Shown here: positions 34,861 through 46,439 of the stretch, piece by piece
Numbering within the stretch: the first letter of the stretch is position 1
Layout: each line of letters begins with the position of its first letter
Assembly (NCBI GenBank): GCA_036417435.1
Contig: CM070913.1
Location: forward strand, 22,598,680-22,662,679
Source of the DNA: Inia geoffrensis
Lineage: Eukaryota; Chordata; Mammalia; Artiodactyla; Iniidae
Direction: 5' to 3'
DNA: 64,000 nt
Notes under the pieces: model-generated
The model's database searches: none
Told to the model about the DNA's origin: nothing
The model's input: the letters and a program-made list of their open reading frames with translations, nothing else
Program-made: the position numbers and the translations under genes

Positions 34861-36560
34861 GCAGAAACTGAAACAATGCTTCATGACTATCCTAAGTACA
34901 AAGTCAAGGGTTTACCAGAACTTATTTTGTTTTTCTGTTTAGGTACAAATGATAAAACTTGGACCAAGGAGAAAACCAAAAAACTTTATAACAGACTTCC
35001 CATGCTGCCTCTGGAAGTGCTCAAACAGCGGTTAATTTCCTCCCAGGGGGGAATCTGCATTGGGATTGAATGCTATCTTAACTTTCTTATAGTAATTCCT
35101 TTGGTGGATAAGATACAGCAAAATTATCTCACAAATAATAGAACCTGTGATATGCCTACAGCACCAGCAGTCCCTGTTCTTTTTATCTCCACTTACTCCT
35201 TTGCCCCGACTCATTCAATATTTTTTAAATGAATTCATGTCTACTACTGGGTGGTTATTACACTTTTACATTTAAGAACTTTTGTGAAAGAAAGCCAGAA
35301 ATACCAGACATTTCTTATTTTTGATCATTAAACTTGTGTGTCAGGCTGGTAATGCCATTTGTTCAAGCTCCTCTGGTCACAGCAGTCAAAGTTACAGAGT
35401 CAATCCTCATATAGATCAGTTATGTTCCCAAAGAGAATTATCACCTCCTGCATTCTGAGACAGCATGCCTTTCTCTTACCAGGTGAGGAAGAGTAGGTGC
35501 CTTTGAAGAACATCTCCATTATAGGAAATACAACTCCAGCTAGATGGCAAATCAATAGTATTTTTGTGTGTCTATGTATTTTTACTAATATTTGTGAAAT
35601 TGCAAGTGTCTCTAGCACCAGAGCTAATTTTATAAGGAGAAAATTCAGCATAGTTGTTTCTTATATATTTATCTTTGGCATCAAGAGAGTCAGACCAGGC
35701 TAATGATAGTAAATAATGCAAATGGCGAATTACTCTTTATACTACATTTATATTCTTCTGCAATGTTTGAAGCAAAGTTTGGTTGCTTTCTTTTACCGTA
35801 TTTAAAGCTGCTATGAGCCATGCTTTATTACCCAGTTACATATGGTAATAGATGTCATCAAGTTTTCTAGTGAAGACCACAGGTCAGCTCCCAAGCTTAA
35901 ATTTCTTCATTTGTCAACTGGGAACAAGGCTCTGCAATGGTGCTGTGTACAACCATCATTCTGTAAAGTTCTATAAAAGAAGTATACCAAGTTTTTGAGG
36001 CCAAAAATTCAAATATATATTAGAACTAAGTTTGTTTAGAAATGGAAATGCTTTTGGATAGGCCTAGTTTGGGGGTCAGTAAGAGAATTCTTGGAGAAGA
36101 ATTGTCCACAACAGAAAATAAAAGTAATTTACATAGCATTGTAAACAATGGTGGCCTCTAGGCAGTTCTGTATATATAATGTCACAAAGGACCTAGTCTC
36201 TGACCCTGAACAATTTTCAATTTATCACTACAAATGCCCTAAGAATTCAGAACAACACAGCACAGACTAAGGGCACGTTAACTATCAGGCGTTGTCACTG
36301 AAATCTTCCTCCGGGACAAACCTTCCAAGAGGTTTTTAAAGGGAGGAATGTTGGCTGATATTAAATTGGCACATGAGTCTAGGTCGAAAGAAAAGATTGC
36401 ATGAACAAATAAAGCATGACCCTAGAATGAACCGAAAGAAGAGTGGGGACATTAATGAGGTTGAAGATGTTGATTAGATGTGAAGCCAAAAGTCCAAGGA
36501 AAAATAAGAGAAACCATTATATATTGCAATGAAAAGACAGTGAATATAGATCTAAATGTG
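34860..36560. other. AT-rich unassigned DNA
   Basis: No gene seen. The 118-codon + frame at 34876-35232 has no family resemblance and ordinary intergenic base composition. Confidence 0.45.
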
Positions 36561-36564
36561 TAGA

Positions 36565-36770
36565 ACAGGGCTGGCAAACTTTTTCTGCAAAGGACCAGAT
36601 GGTAAGTATTTTTGGCTTTGCGGGCCATATAGTCCCAATCACAACCCTTCAACTCTCTTATAGTTGTAGGAAAGCAGCCATAGACAATTCATAAGGAAAT
36701 GTGTGGCTGTGTTCCAATAAAACTTTATTGACTAAAACAGGAAGTAGACTGATTTGGCCCACAGACCAAA
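36565..36770 (+). repeat. hAT-like interspersed repeat, copy 3
   Basis: CAGGGCTGGCAAACTTTTTC, TTGGCTTTGCGGGCCATATA, GAAAGCAGCCATAGACAATT, GTGGCTGTGTTCCAATAAAA and GATTTGGCCCACAGACCA. It preserves the left terminal motif of the family better than copies 1 and 2. Confidence 0.8.
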
Positions 36771-36831
36771 GGTATAAAAGAACAAGGGAGGAAATAATCA
36801 AGGCAAATTGATTTACCATACTTCTAGCACT

Positions 36832-36860
36832 TTGGGCCATGGCATGATATCATGGCCCAA
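36832..36860. repeat. Perfect 10-bp inverted repeat, 9-base loop
   Basis: TTGGGCCATG and CATGGCCCAA flank a loop containing GATATC; a 12-base self-palindrome CATGATATCATG overlaps the loop. It ends 4 bases before the duplicated unit A. Confidence 0.9.
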
Positions 36861-36863
36861 TAA

Positions 36864-37095
36864 CTCTGTGGCTGTCATTGAAATCAGAGCCTTATATAGG
36901 ATTCCTGGGTAGTTAAGTAAATGATACCAATGGTCTTGTTCAGGGATGACCTAAAATTGTGCAGTAGGCAAACTGCCTACTTTCTCTTTATTTGTGATCT
37001 CTTTTCGTGGGTACTTCCCACAATCCCCTTTCCTGAATATTACTTACATGCATCTTCCAAGCGACCAACAACTTATTCCCCACCATTGCTGGGCT
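36864..37095 (+). repeat. Duplicated ~235-bp unit, copy A
   Basis: Shares ordered blocks with 38564-38926: AGCCTTAT, TTCCTGG, CTAAAATTGTG, GTAGGCAAACTGCCTACTTT, TTTATTTGT, GCATCTTCCAAG, GACCAACAA and CCATTGCTGGG, at very roughly three-quarters identity by eye. I do not recognise it as a named repeat. An inverted repeat AGTAGGCA/TGCCTACT lies at 36963-36981. Confidence 0.8.
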
Positions 37096-37099
37096 TGTG

Positions 37100-38560
37100 A
37101 ACGTTAGATTCTGTATTTTTGACCACCATAGAAACTGGTTTGGACAAAATTGGGAATGACTCTTTAAACATGATAATAATAGGAATCTAGCAATATAAAA
37201 TGGACAAAAAAAGTTACTTCAATTAACTCTAAAATTTTTCATTATAAAGACTTTAGGGATCTATTTCATACCTGGAGACTTAGGCTTAATCACAGAAATT
37301 ATTTATAATTAAGAGCAGAGAATTACTAGAACCCAGGTCAGTAGATTCCTAAATTAGAGCTCTTTTGTCTCATTTGATGCTATTTTATTTATGTTGCTGC
37401 TTTTCAAAGCCTTGAAAGTAGTTTTAAATAAGTGCAAAACTTTTAATGAACCCATAAGATCCACACGCAGTCTCTATTCCTTCTGTATTGTGGATAAGCA
37501 GTAGGAGAGATTCCGTCTTGCTTAATATCAGGGACATTGACCGAGTAATCTCTTCTTCCATTCAAATATTACACTAGCTCCATGAAAAGTAAATTGCACT
37601 CTGGCCCAAGAGTTCTCCACTTGTGAAGATAGAGACGCACCAATTCATCCACCGTTCCTTACTCTCTTGCCATCAGCAACTACATTTATGCAAGGACTGG
37701 TCAGGCAGGGGATACGGGACATCACAGTCAAAGACAGCCCTCCCAGGTGGTTTCAACCTCTCTATTGCCAACTGTGCTAGCCAGCCACCAACGTGAAAAG
37801 CTAGCACAGCACATGTGTTTCTAAGAGGAGAATCATCCTGTTCACAAGTGGTCAACACCTCATGGACTGCTTTTGCTAGACGTCATTTGGCCAAACCCTA
37901 ATGCTGCTAGTTTAGCTGACGAAATTTAAAGCATTCGAATCAAATAAATTGGATTACTACTCTTGGATTAAGAGAAATCATATCTCCAATTTTGGGTCTG
38001 TTTGCTTTGGCTGAGCTTGAATCCTGCAAACTCTGCTTTTGATAACCACACTGAAGCGGCAGGGAGTGAGCTAGCAGCAGGAGATGTGAGAAGGATTGAA
38101 ATAGAAAATACATCATCAACAAATAACTTTTTAGATTTTTTTTCCCCTGGATGTTTTAGAAACTGGAATCCTTCTGTAATTGCATTCATTACCCTTGACC
38201 CAGGAACTGCATCCCAAAGAAAATAGAATTGGAGATTAATGATAGATTTGTGAAAAGGGAAGATATTACCAGTAACTCCTCTACCTGTCCTTCACAAATT
38301 CAGTTAAGGTTTTCCATGAGGTGGGTAGGATCATAAGGTATATGTGTTTCTAACCTGACCAAATGCGGGTGTACTCTGTCCCCATTCAGCTTCCCTGCTT
38401 AGAGGACAAACTCCAGTCTGGTACTGCCCAGGAAGCTGCAAGGCTCCTTGGGGCTTTGACTCTGGGGCCTCTGTGACTTGCTTTTAGAATCCGTATGTTG
38501 TAGTCACTCAAGTATTGCAAATTAGCCACAAACAAAACCTAAGTTCTTTGGTTGCTTTCA
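37100..38560. other. Unassigned DNA between the duplicated units
   Basis: About 1.4 kb with no nameable repeat or coding signal. Frames of 60-74 codons near 37940-38226 are unrecognised. Confidence 0.45.
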
Positions 38561-38563
38561 AAC

Positions 38564-38926
38564 TCTGCAGTTATCATCATTGGAATCATAGCCTTATGCA
38601 GGTTTCCTGGAAGTTAAATGGTTTTATTCAGAGGTGAACTAAAATTGTGTGGTAGGCAAATTGCCTACTTTCTCCTTTTTTTTTTTTTTGGCTGTGCCAT
38701 GTGGCATGTGGGATCCTAGTTCCTCAACCAGGGATCGAACCTGTGCCCCCTGCAGTGAAAGCACGGAGTCCTAACCACTGGACTGTCAGGGAAGTCACGC
38801 CTACTTTCTCCTTATTTGTATTTCTCCTTTTGTAGGTATCTCTCACCAGCTCCATCCCAAACACCACTTAAAGGCATCTTCCAAGAGACCAACAATCTAC
38901 TCCCCGCCATTGCTGGGACAATGCTT
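38564..38926 (+). repeat. Duplicated ~235-bp unit, copy B, split by a SINE
   Basis: Homologous to 36864-37095 in the same orientation, after removing the SINE and its duplicated target (38676-38813). The central inverted repeat is sharper here: GTAGGCAA (38652-38659), one base, TTGCCTAC (38661-38668). Confidence 0.8.
38676..38797 (-). mobile_element. Short CHR-type SINE with perfect 15-bp TSD
   Basis: T-run, then GGCTGTGCCATGTGGCATGT, GGGATCCTAGTTCCTCAACC, AGGGATCGAACCTGTGCCCC, GTGAAAGCACGGAGTCCTAA and CCACTGGACTGTCAGGGAAG. The TSD GCCTACTTTCTCCTT is at 38663-38677 and 38799-38813; its left copy reaches into the T-tail. Confidence 0.92.
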
Positions 38927-38929
38927 TGT

Positions 38930-40215
38930 AGATGACTCTTTGTCTTTCCAATGTCCAATTTTCTCCAATGCCCTGGATTAATTCACATTAAGTTATTAAT
39001 GACTGGAAACGGTTGAATCCCTCCTGAGCATAGTTGCACTTATGCAAAGAAAGAAAACTCTGTTCATACAAGTTGGGGCTGACTTATAAAGGAAATCATT
39101 TGGGGTGTGGAGGGGGTTTCCATTAGCCCTCGACTCATGTCACTTTTGACTAGTCTCCACTCCCTACTTAATTGTCTCCTGGAGCACGTGGCTAATTTCA
39201 AGGCTGCTGAGGTCAGGAAACCATTTGGAGAGCATGTTGCCATATTGACTTTTATGGGGGTCCTTGTTTAAATTGGGTAAAATATCATGTTCTTTAACTC
39301 TGGGAATATAGGCAAACCCACCCTTGGAAAGGTTAATGGAGGGGGTCCCAGAAGGAAATGGAACCCAAAGGTGCTCAGTGCTGTTGCAGAACAGCTGATC
39401 TGGGTGCTTTCAACTCCCCTTCGTGTTCCAAACCAAAAAAACACAGGCACAGAGCCATGAATAGCCATGACAAGAGTTAGGAGGGTTTTTTTTTTCCCCC
39501 CTAGGAAAAATAAAACTCTTGAAAATCTTTTTCGCTCTGGAAAAAAATATAGGCTAAAGAATTTAATAAGATGGAGCCTTTATTTAGAAACAACATGCCT
39601 TCCTGTGAACACAGATCTCACTCGGAAAGAAGCTAAGAATGGACCTGTACAATTATTTTCTGGCAAAGAACCAATCACATTTGGAGACCTCAGCAGCTGA
39701 ACACGGAGTGACAGCTGAAAGCTAAAACATGTTACAAAGATCAGAGACATTACTGAATGCTCCATTTTGAAGTTTGATCCAAAGACCCAATTTATGTCAT
39801 GTTGATTTTATTGAAGAGAGGAGGTTTATTCCAAAGGCTGTTTTAAGCCCTAACTCCCTTTTTCTGCTCTTTTGGCCCTTCAGCCTCACAGGATTTCCAA
39901 CATCCCTGGAAGGTATTTGCTCTTCAGAAATGAGTCCAGCAGTGCTTAGGAAGGCATTAGGTGCTTCTCCAAGCCTGCTTCCCCCCAACTCCCCTCCGCC
40001 AAGAACCATGGTTACAAGCCGGCAGTTTCCCATATTCTAATAAGAGAATATATTTCTCATTCTGCCTGAGGGATGCTTGTTCTGGGTTCTTTTGAAATAT
40101 CTATGGCTTGTCCAATATGAAAGAGAACCAGGACAAAGTAGATGAAGTTCTTTACTATTATCTAGATTTAAAAAAAACGTATTGAATACATGGTATAATA
40201 AAAGATACAATAGAA
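38930..40215. other. Unassigned DNA
   Basis: No gene or nameable repeat. T-run and C-run at 39486-39502. Frames of 77-88 codons at 39467-40040 are unrecognised. Confidence 0.45.
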
Positions 40216-40425
40216 TAAGGAGTAGTTGTGGGTTAGGGCCTTGGGCTCTGGAGACTGACAGCTGGGGTCTGGGTAGTACCTGTTTTGTGACCATGGACCA
40301 TTCATTTCTTGAAGCCTCTGTTCCTTATCTATTAAAAAGAAGTATAATACTCTCTACCTTATAGGGCCATTAGAATGAAATGTTTTAAGTGCCTTATATG
40401 TGAAAGCTTCCAATACATATGATAT
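40215..40425 (+). repeat. MIR SINE
   Basis: GGCCTTGGGCTCTGGAGACT, TTTTGTGACCATGGACCATT, TTCTTGAAGCCTCTGTTCCT, TATCTATTAAAAAGAAGTAT and ATAGGGCCATTAGAATGAAA follow MIR order. Confidence 0.8.
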
Positions 40426-42885
40426 AATAATATGAAAAGTAAGCTGGCATGGTTCAAAGTATAAATACTAAAATAGGAGATCAGAGGGGTTCAAAGAACA
40501 CAGAATGGGGCGATGCAGTTAAGGGTGGGTTAAGCTGAGGTGTAGAGTTGGTGTTTTTTTCCATAGCCTTGGGTGTGAATTTGCTGCCATCTCTAAGGAA
40601 CTAACAGTTTTCTTTTTCCACTCAATATTCTAAGTTTAATTATTTTACATATATACTTTCAGAGCCTTTTGAAACCCAAATGAGTATTTTTGGTGCAAGT
40701 ACAGCTTCACCCTCTTTTCCTCATTCCCAGCTTCCTTGCAGTTGGTCGATTATGTTCCCCATTGTATGTGTGGACCCCTGGCCAAATTTCTGCTTCCGTG
40801 GCTGGCCTCCATCTGACCCAGTTCAATCCAATTCTTCAAACCACGTTTCAGGAAACCACTTTAGTTTCGGGTGTTTTATTAAATTCAGATGCATTGTGTT
40901 TATTGAGTTTCCTATTCTAATTCTAGGATTCAGTTTAAAAGATCCAACTGGTACACCATGACACACTCACACATTTTGAAAATAGCCCAGAAAATGTAGT
41001 GGAACCCTTTAATTAACATGACTGCACCACTGTTGGAGTCTCTAACAATTGACACCTTTCCTCCCTTGCTTCTTACATTTTCTCTGCACTTCCTTTGCCC
41101 CACAGTTTGTAGCCTACGCGTCCCTGGAATTTACATCCTTTCTGAAGTCATGTTGGATGAATATCTTTCCTTTGCTGTGACGCTGAACCCGAAGAGCATA
41201 ACTGCTTTCTGTATCCCATAGAGGACACGAGCTCCATTCTTATGCAGGAATTCCACTGGACAACACGAAGGCTCCATCCTAACTAGGTGACCTCCTGGAT
41301 AATGATTGTATTTGATAACTTGACCAAGGAGACTCTGAAATGTTTAACTATCAATTGCTTCATAGTCAATTGAAACAGATAAATTTACTTATCTTCTGGA
41401 ACCTCTAATTTTCCAATATGTGCAACCCAGATTTTCAGCTTCAGTTTTCTCTGGTTTTCTCCACCAGTGGTCGTAAAGAATCAGCAGGTTATGGAGAAAT
41501 CACTAACTCTCTGGGACTCCTGTGCCACAGCTCAAATCTATAGCCCTTTGATTCTGTGGCAAGTTTTCAAGTTGTTATATCTTTGTTTTCAACAGATTTC
41601 ATGTGGGAAAGGCTGTGAGCTACAGCATGTGTTTAGCCCAAATGAGACTCCTAGCTCAGAGATACAGTAGTAACCATGATTTGCAAATAAGCCATGGCCA
41701 TACACATATTTTTTCACACACATATTTTTGTTAATATTAAGCAGTTATTTGCAAAACAAGCTGATACAGTTTCTTGGTTGGATTGTTTTACAGGCTTCTA
41801 TCAGCTGTTGCAAGAAAAGAACTGAGCTGCAAAAGGGATTTATGTCGTATCTTATTACTCTTTGTTAGGGAAGGTATTGAATTTGGTTAAAAATCAGTCA
41901 ACTCATTTAGAAATTATGTTGCTGACAGACAAATGCCAAATGCCAGATGGTGGAGTTGGGTAGAGACCTAATCTGAGTCAATGAAAAGTCCACTCTGACC
42001 TCTTATTCTTGTCCCTTTTTAAATATTATTTACTTTTATTTTTTTCTCCCACTTAACTGAGTTTTGCTGTTGTATGAAACATAAAAATTCATAATACACT
42101 TTAACTCTAATCTTATTTAAAAGGTTGTTTTATATAGATCTATTCTAGATTCTCACGGCCTCTATAATCTCAAAATAGTCTTAGTTGACTAATTTTGCTG
42201 GTACCACTAGTCCTAGGACATAATGAAGATCTACAATGAACCACTTGCCATTTAAATTAATTCCACTTGTTATTTATAGGAAGTCTTGTATAAGAAACTG
42301 ATTATACCTTTTAAAGTTTCCTAGCTGTGTCTCTTCCTTCCAAGAACATCGAGAATCTTCAGTGATTGTATTAAACTAAATAATACTTCATTATTCTGCC
42401 ATTATAGAAATCATAAGGCAGAGATAGTAACACATCAATTATCCAACTTTGTCAGTAAATGAGCTATTCCTTGTAAGTGGTTTTGTCAAGAAACGAAGTG
42501 TATCCTATTATGAGTTAGAAGTATTAGCATTAATCATTTGGCATAGAAATCTACTAAAAAAAAAAAATCACTGTATACTTCCAGACTACTCTGGCAGGAG
42601 ACTGCCACTTAAAATCCCATTCTCAGGCTGATGAGAGGAAACCAGGTAGCTCAGGAAAGAAGAAAAGAATCGCTCTGGGATTGGTTGGCCCCTGGCTGTG
42701 CACCCCCTTGTTCCCTTGTGCTCCCATTGGGGACTCCCTCTTTCCTTGCAGCCTATTTTGTGTTTACCCCTGTGTCGAGGTGATCCAGCTTGGTTCATTG
42801 GGTTGCCTGAGTCTCTTGTCTCTGAACGAGAGCTTTCTTTGACTCATGGCTTCCTGTATCTCTGATTGGTATCTTCCTATCCCTA
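40425..42885. other. AT-rich unassigned DNA
   Basis: About 2.5 kb. Frames up to 93 codons (40680-40961) are unrecognised. Nothing else seen. Confidence 0.45.
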
Positions 42886-43364
42886 AACTCTGACACTCCC
42901 AGATCTATTCTCTGTCCCCACAGTTTTGTCTTTTAGAGAGTGGTATATAAATGGTGCCATACCATCTGTTACCTTTTGGGATTGTCTCCTTTCACCTACC
43001 ATAATGTCTTTAAGATGCATTCAAGTTGTTGTATGCACCAGGAAGCCATTATTTTCTATTGCTGAGTAGTATTCCATTGTAAGGATGGACATCAGTTTGT
43101 TTACCTGTTCCTCCATTGAAGGACATCTGAGTTTTTTCCCAGTTTAGGGTGATTATGAATAGAACTGCTAGAAACATTTGTGGATAGGTTTTTATGTGAA
43201 GTAAATTTGCAGTTCTCCTGGGAGTGCTGGGTTATATGGAAAATGCATGTATGTTTAAACTTTTTAAAGAACGGCCTTGAAGAGTGGCAATCCCATTTAC
43301 ATTTCCACCTACAATGTACGAGAGATCTAGTTCCTTCACATCTTCACCATCACTTGGTATTATT

Positions 43365-43569
43365 ATTATTATTTTGCGGTATGCGGGCCTCTCACTGTTG
43401 TGGCCTCTCCCGTTGCACAGCACAGGCTCCGGACGCGCAGGCTCAGCGGCCGTGGCTCACGGGCCCAGCTGCTCCGCGGCATGTGGGATCTTCCCGGACC
43501 AGGGCACGAACCCGTGTCCCCTGCATCGGCAGGCGGACTCTCGACCACTGCGCCACCAGGGAAGCCCCT
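43365..43569 (-). mobile_element. Short CHR-type SINE nested in L1
   Basis: A full-length reversed body (GCGGTATGCGGGCCTCTCAC through CACTGCGCCACCAGGGAAGC) with an (ATT)n-like tail. TSDs CACTTGGTATTATT (43351-43364) and CGCTTGGTATTATT (43570-43583) differ at one base and both derive from the L1 motif CACTTGGTATT. Confidence 0.93.
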
Positions 43570-44045
43570 CGCTTGGTATTATTGATACTTTTTAATTTTA
43601 GTCATTTTGACGAGTGTGGAATGGCATCTCATTGTGGTTTTAATTTGCATTTCCTGCATGACTAATGATAATGAACATCTTTAAGTGTTTGCCATCCAGG
43701 TACGGTCTTTGGTGAAGTGCTTCTTTAAATCATGTGTCCATTTTTAAAATAGGGTTGTATCTTTAATTATTGCTGAGTTTAAAGTTTCCTTATATATTCT
43801 GGATACAAGTCCTTTGTGAATATGTGATATGCAAATATTTTGTCTCAGTCTGCAGCTTGTTTTCTCATTCTGTTTACAATGTCCTTCGCAGAGCAAAAGT
43901 TTTCATTTTGTGGAATTCTAATGTATTAATTTTTTCTTTTTAGATTATGCTTTTGCTGTTGTATCTGAGAAATGTTTGACTAACCCAACGTCATAAAAAA
44001 TTTTCTTTTTTGTTTTCTACTAAAATGTTTAGAGTTTTGTGGTTT

Positions 44046-44394
44046 AAAAAATTTTTTTTTTAATTTAGTTTTGACTGCGTTGGGTCTTCGTTTCTGTGTG
44101 CAGCCTTTCTCTAGTTGTGGCGAGCAGGGACTACTCTTCATTGCAGTGAGTGGGCTTCTCATTGCAGTGGCTTCTCTTGTTGCAAAGCACGGGTTCTAGG
44201 GAGCACGGGCTTCAGTAGTTGTGGCACACGGGCTCAGTAGTTGTGGCTCATGGGCTTTAGAGCACAGGCTTAGTAGTTGTGGCTCACAGGCTTAGCTGCT
44301 CCACAGCATGTGGGATCTTCCCAGACCAGCGATCAAACCCGTGTGCCCTGCATTGGCAGGCAGATTCTTTTCCACTGTGCCACCAGGAAGTCCC
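44046..44394 (-). mobile_element. CHR-1-type long SINE nested in L1
   Basis: T-rich tail, then GACTGCGTTGGGTCTTCGTT, TTTCTCTAGTTGTGGCGAGC, repeated AGTAGTTGTGGC units (44213-44283), CATGTGGGATCTTCCCAGAC, CCCTGCATTGGCAGGCAGAT and CACTGTGCCACCAGGAAGTC. Imperfect TSD TAGAGTTTTGTGGTTTA (left) and TAGTTTTGTGTTTTA (right) in the host L1. Confidence 0.9.
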
Positions 44395-44749
44395 TAGTTT
44401 TGTGTTTTACCTTCAGGTCTATGATTTATTTTGGGTTAATTTTTGTGTAAGACGTGAGATTACAACATTTTTTTCCTGCATATGGGTGTCCATTTGTTCT
44501 GATATCACCATGGCTCTCAGTTTCCTATATCTCTTTATTCTGTTGCGATATAGAAAACCAGAGAGCCAAATGTATTAGAATAGCCCATAGGGACAGAGGC
44601 TTTGTAATACCTATTGTGGTAACTCAGTGGTCTTTTTTCTTGCATCTTGCTCAGAGTTGTGCCCTAGGAGGTTGGGAGGACTCTATAAGTGATATTTGGA
44701 TAACTGAGGTGTCATCATACATAAAAGAAACATAACAGGTCACCTGAGC

Positions 44750-44775
44750 TGAGTTGTGTATTTCAACACAACTCA
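44750..44775. repeat. Perfect 10-bp hairpin, 6-base loop
   Basis: TGAGTTGTGT and ACACAACTCA are exact reverse complements around ATTTCA. No T-run follows and no function is assigned. Confidence 0.9.
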
Positions 44776-44879
44776 ACATATATGATCACTGGAATTATGT
44801 GGACATTTTAGACAGACTGAGAGAAAATTACTGAATCACTTGCATCTCTTTTTTTATAAGGTAGTCCCTATGACTTACA

Positions 44880-45070
44880 TGTATTGGTCCCTTCATCAAT
44901 TCACTTAACAGATAGTTGTTAAATACCTACTGTGTGCATGGCACCACTCCAGATGCTTGGGAATCATTAATGAATAAAAGCAGACAAAAATCACCCCCTT
45001 GTCAGGTTTGGATTAGACTCATGTGGGTAATAAATACATACTTATATGTTAGGAATGGGTGAGTTTATAT
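44880..45070 (-). repeat. L2 LINE tail, reversed
   Basis: AATTCACTTAACAGATAGTT, AAATACCTACTGTGTGCATG, CCACTCCAGATGCTTGGGAA and AATGAATAAAAGCAGACAAA follow the reversed L2 tail. Confidence 0.75.
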
Positions 45071-45745
45071 TATTAATTTATATTAATAAGATAAAGATGT
45101 ATAAGATAATATAAGATGAGCTATATATATGTAATAAAATAATATAGTGATAAGATAATAGTAAAAAGTCTAAATCATACATTTGTAAATAGGACAGTTT
45201 TCCTATTGTCAAGGGCTTAAAAAAACAAGATGGGAGTTCCAAGTAGTTAGTGTCTTTTCACTGATTTCTTATTTATTTATTTAATAAATATTTATTTCTG
45301 GGTAATATATGCAAATCACCATGCTGCTCAAATAAGTATTTTAATATATTTATCGTACAATAAATATATCTTTTCTCTACCCTTTCTTTGGATTTGGCTG
45401 TGTGTGTGTGTGTGTGCACGGGTGTTAGAGTTTGATGTTGATGGAAAATATAGTGCACGTGTAAATATCATGCTCTATATAATGCTCCAAACCAGAGCAA
45501 TGAGAATTCAGAAGAGGCAATCCTAGCTGCCAACATGCAAGGCCCTGCTCTTTTAACCCCATAACTACCATGCAGTGGCTCATAGCAAGGATTCATTCTT
45601 TATTCGGAAACACTTTTAGCATGGACATTTTTGCATGGACATTTTCAAGCATATGCAGTATTAGAGAGAAAACTATAAAAAAAAACTCCATGTTGTCATC
45701 ATTCAGCTTTAAACACATCTAACATTATCAGCAAGGATTTTGGAA
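45070..45745. other. AT-rich low-complexity DNA and (TG)n
   Basis: 45060-45170 is nearly pure A/T. A TTTA/AATA patch lies at 45272-45297 and (GT)8 at about 45400-45416. No gene seen. Confidence 0.6.
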
Positions 45746-45955
45746 TGAGGTGCATATGAGATTATGACCTAATTCTTTACTTGCTGGCTATGTGACTGAG
45801 ATCAAATATTGACCCTCTCTTAGCTTCAGTTTTCTTATCTGCAAAATAGGGTTAAAAATGCCATCCACAGTGTGTACGTGAGGATCAGGTGAGACGATGA
45901 TGGACATAACATATGTCACTGTGTCTGTTATATAGTAGAGGGACTCAGTACACCT
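45745..45955 (+). repeat. MIR SINE
   Basis: TTACTTGCTGGCTATGTGAC, TTAGCTTCAGTTTTCTTATC, TGCAAAATAGGGTTAAAAAT, ACGTGAGGATCAGGTGAGAC and GTTATATAGTAGAGGGACTC follow MIR order. Confidence 0.85.
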
Positions 45956-46164
45956 AGTCTACCTCCATGGTGCTCACAGCTTGTTTTTAGCACCACAATT
46001 GTTTTGTGTAACCCCCCCATAGACTAGGGGCACCTTGAAAGAAGGGTGTATGCCTTTCATCTGCTTCCACTCTGTTTGGCAGATAGTATGTCTTCAAGAG
46101 ATACTTATAAGCTAACAAGTGAGCAATTGGATAAGATTTCATAGGAGAGATATTGAAAGATGTT

Positions 46165-46385
46165 GATGTGTGGGAAAAGTATTTCAAGAAGTGTATATCA
46201 GAGGTAGAAAAGTCCAACATGTGCTCACAAAAATGATAAGCTGTCTCACTGGTGAGGTCTAGAAGATGAGATTGGAAAGATGCATTAGGTCCATAACATA
46301 GACCCTGGTATTTCAACATTATGTGGGTAACAAGGAGCCACTGAGGTTTCCTGAAGCAAGTTACTTTTAGTTAGTGTGGCTATTG
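46165..46385 (-). repeat. L2 LINE fragment, reversed
   Basis: TGGTGAGGTCTAGAAGATGA, TAGGTCCATAACATAGACCC, AACAAGGAGCCACTGAGGTT and TAGTTAGTGTGGCTATTGTC fit the reversed L2 consensus (..GGGAAGCCATTGAAGG.. and ..CTCTGGCTGCT..). Confidence 0.55.
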
Positions 46386-46439
46386 TCAGTATTTAAATGT
46401 GTGGTTTAGAAATATTTGAACAGAATTTTACAGTTAAAC

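Larger units (their letters stand above)
42890..44520 (-). mobile_element. Old L1, reversed, interrupted by two SINEs
   Basis: Continuous reversed L1 landmarks flank both insertions: GCTGAGTAGTATTCCATTGT, GGACATCAGTTTGTTTACCT, TTTCCACCTACAATGTACGA, then after SINE 1 GGCATCTCATTGTGGTTTTA, TTTGCATTTCCTGCATGACT, TATATTCTGGATACAAGTCC, TTTGTCTCAGTCTGCAGCTT, and after SINE 2 GGTCTATGATTTATTTTGGG and GCATATGGGTGTCCATTTGT. Typical L1M-age divergence; no intact ORF2. Confidence 0.85.

Noticed and set aside
43180..43665. 161-codon ORF
   Set aside because: It is composed of reversed old L1 plus reversed CHR SINE.
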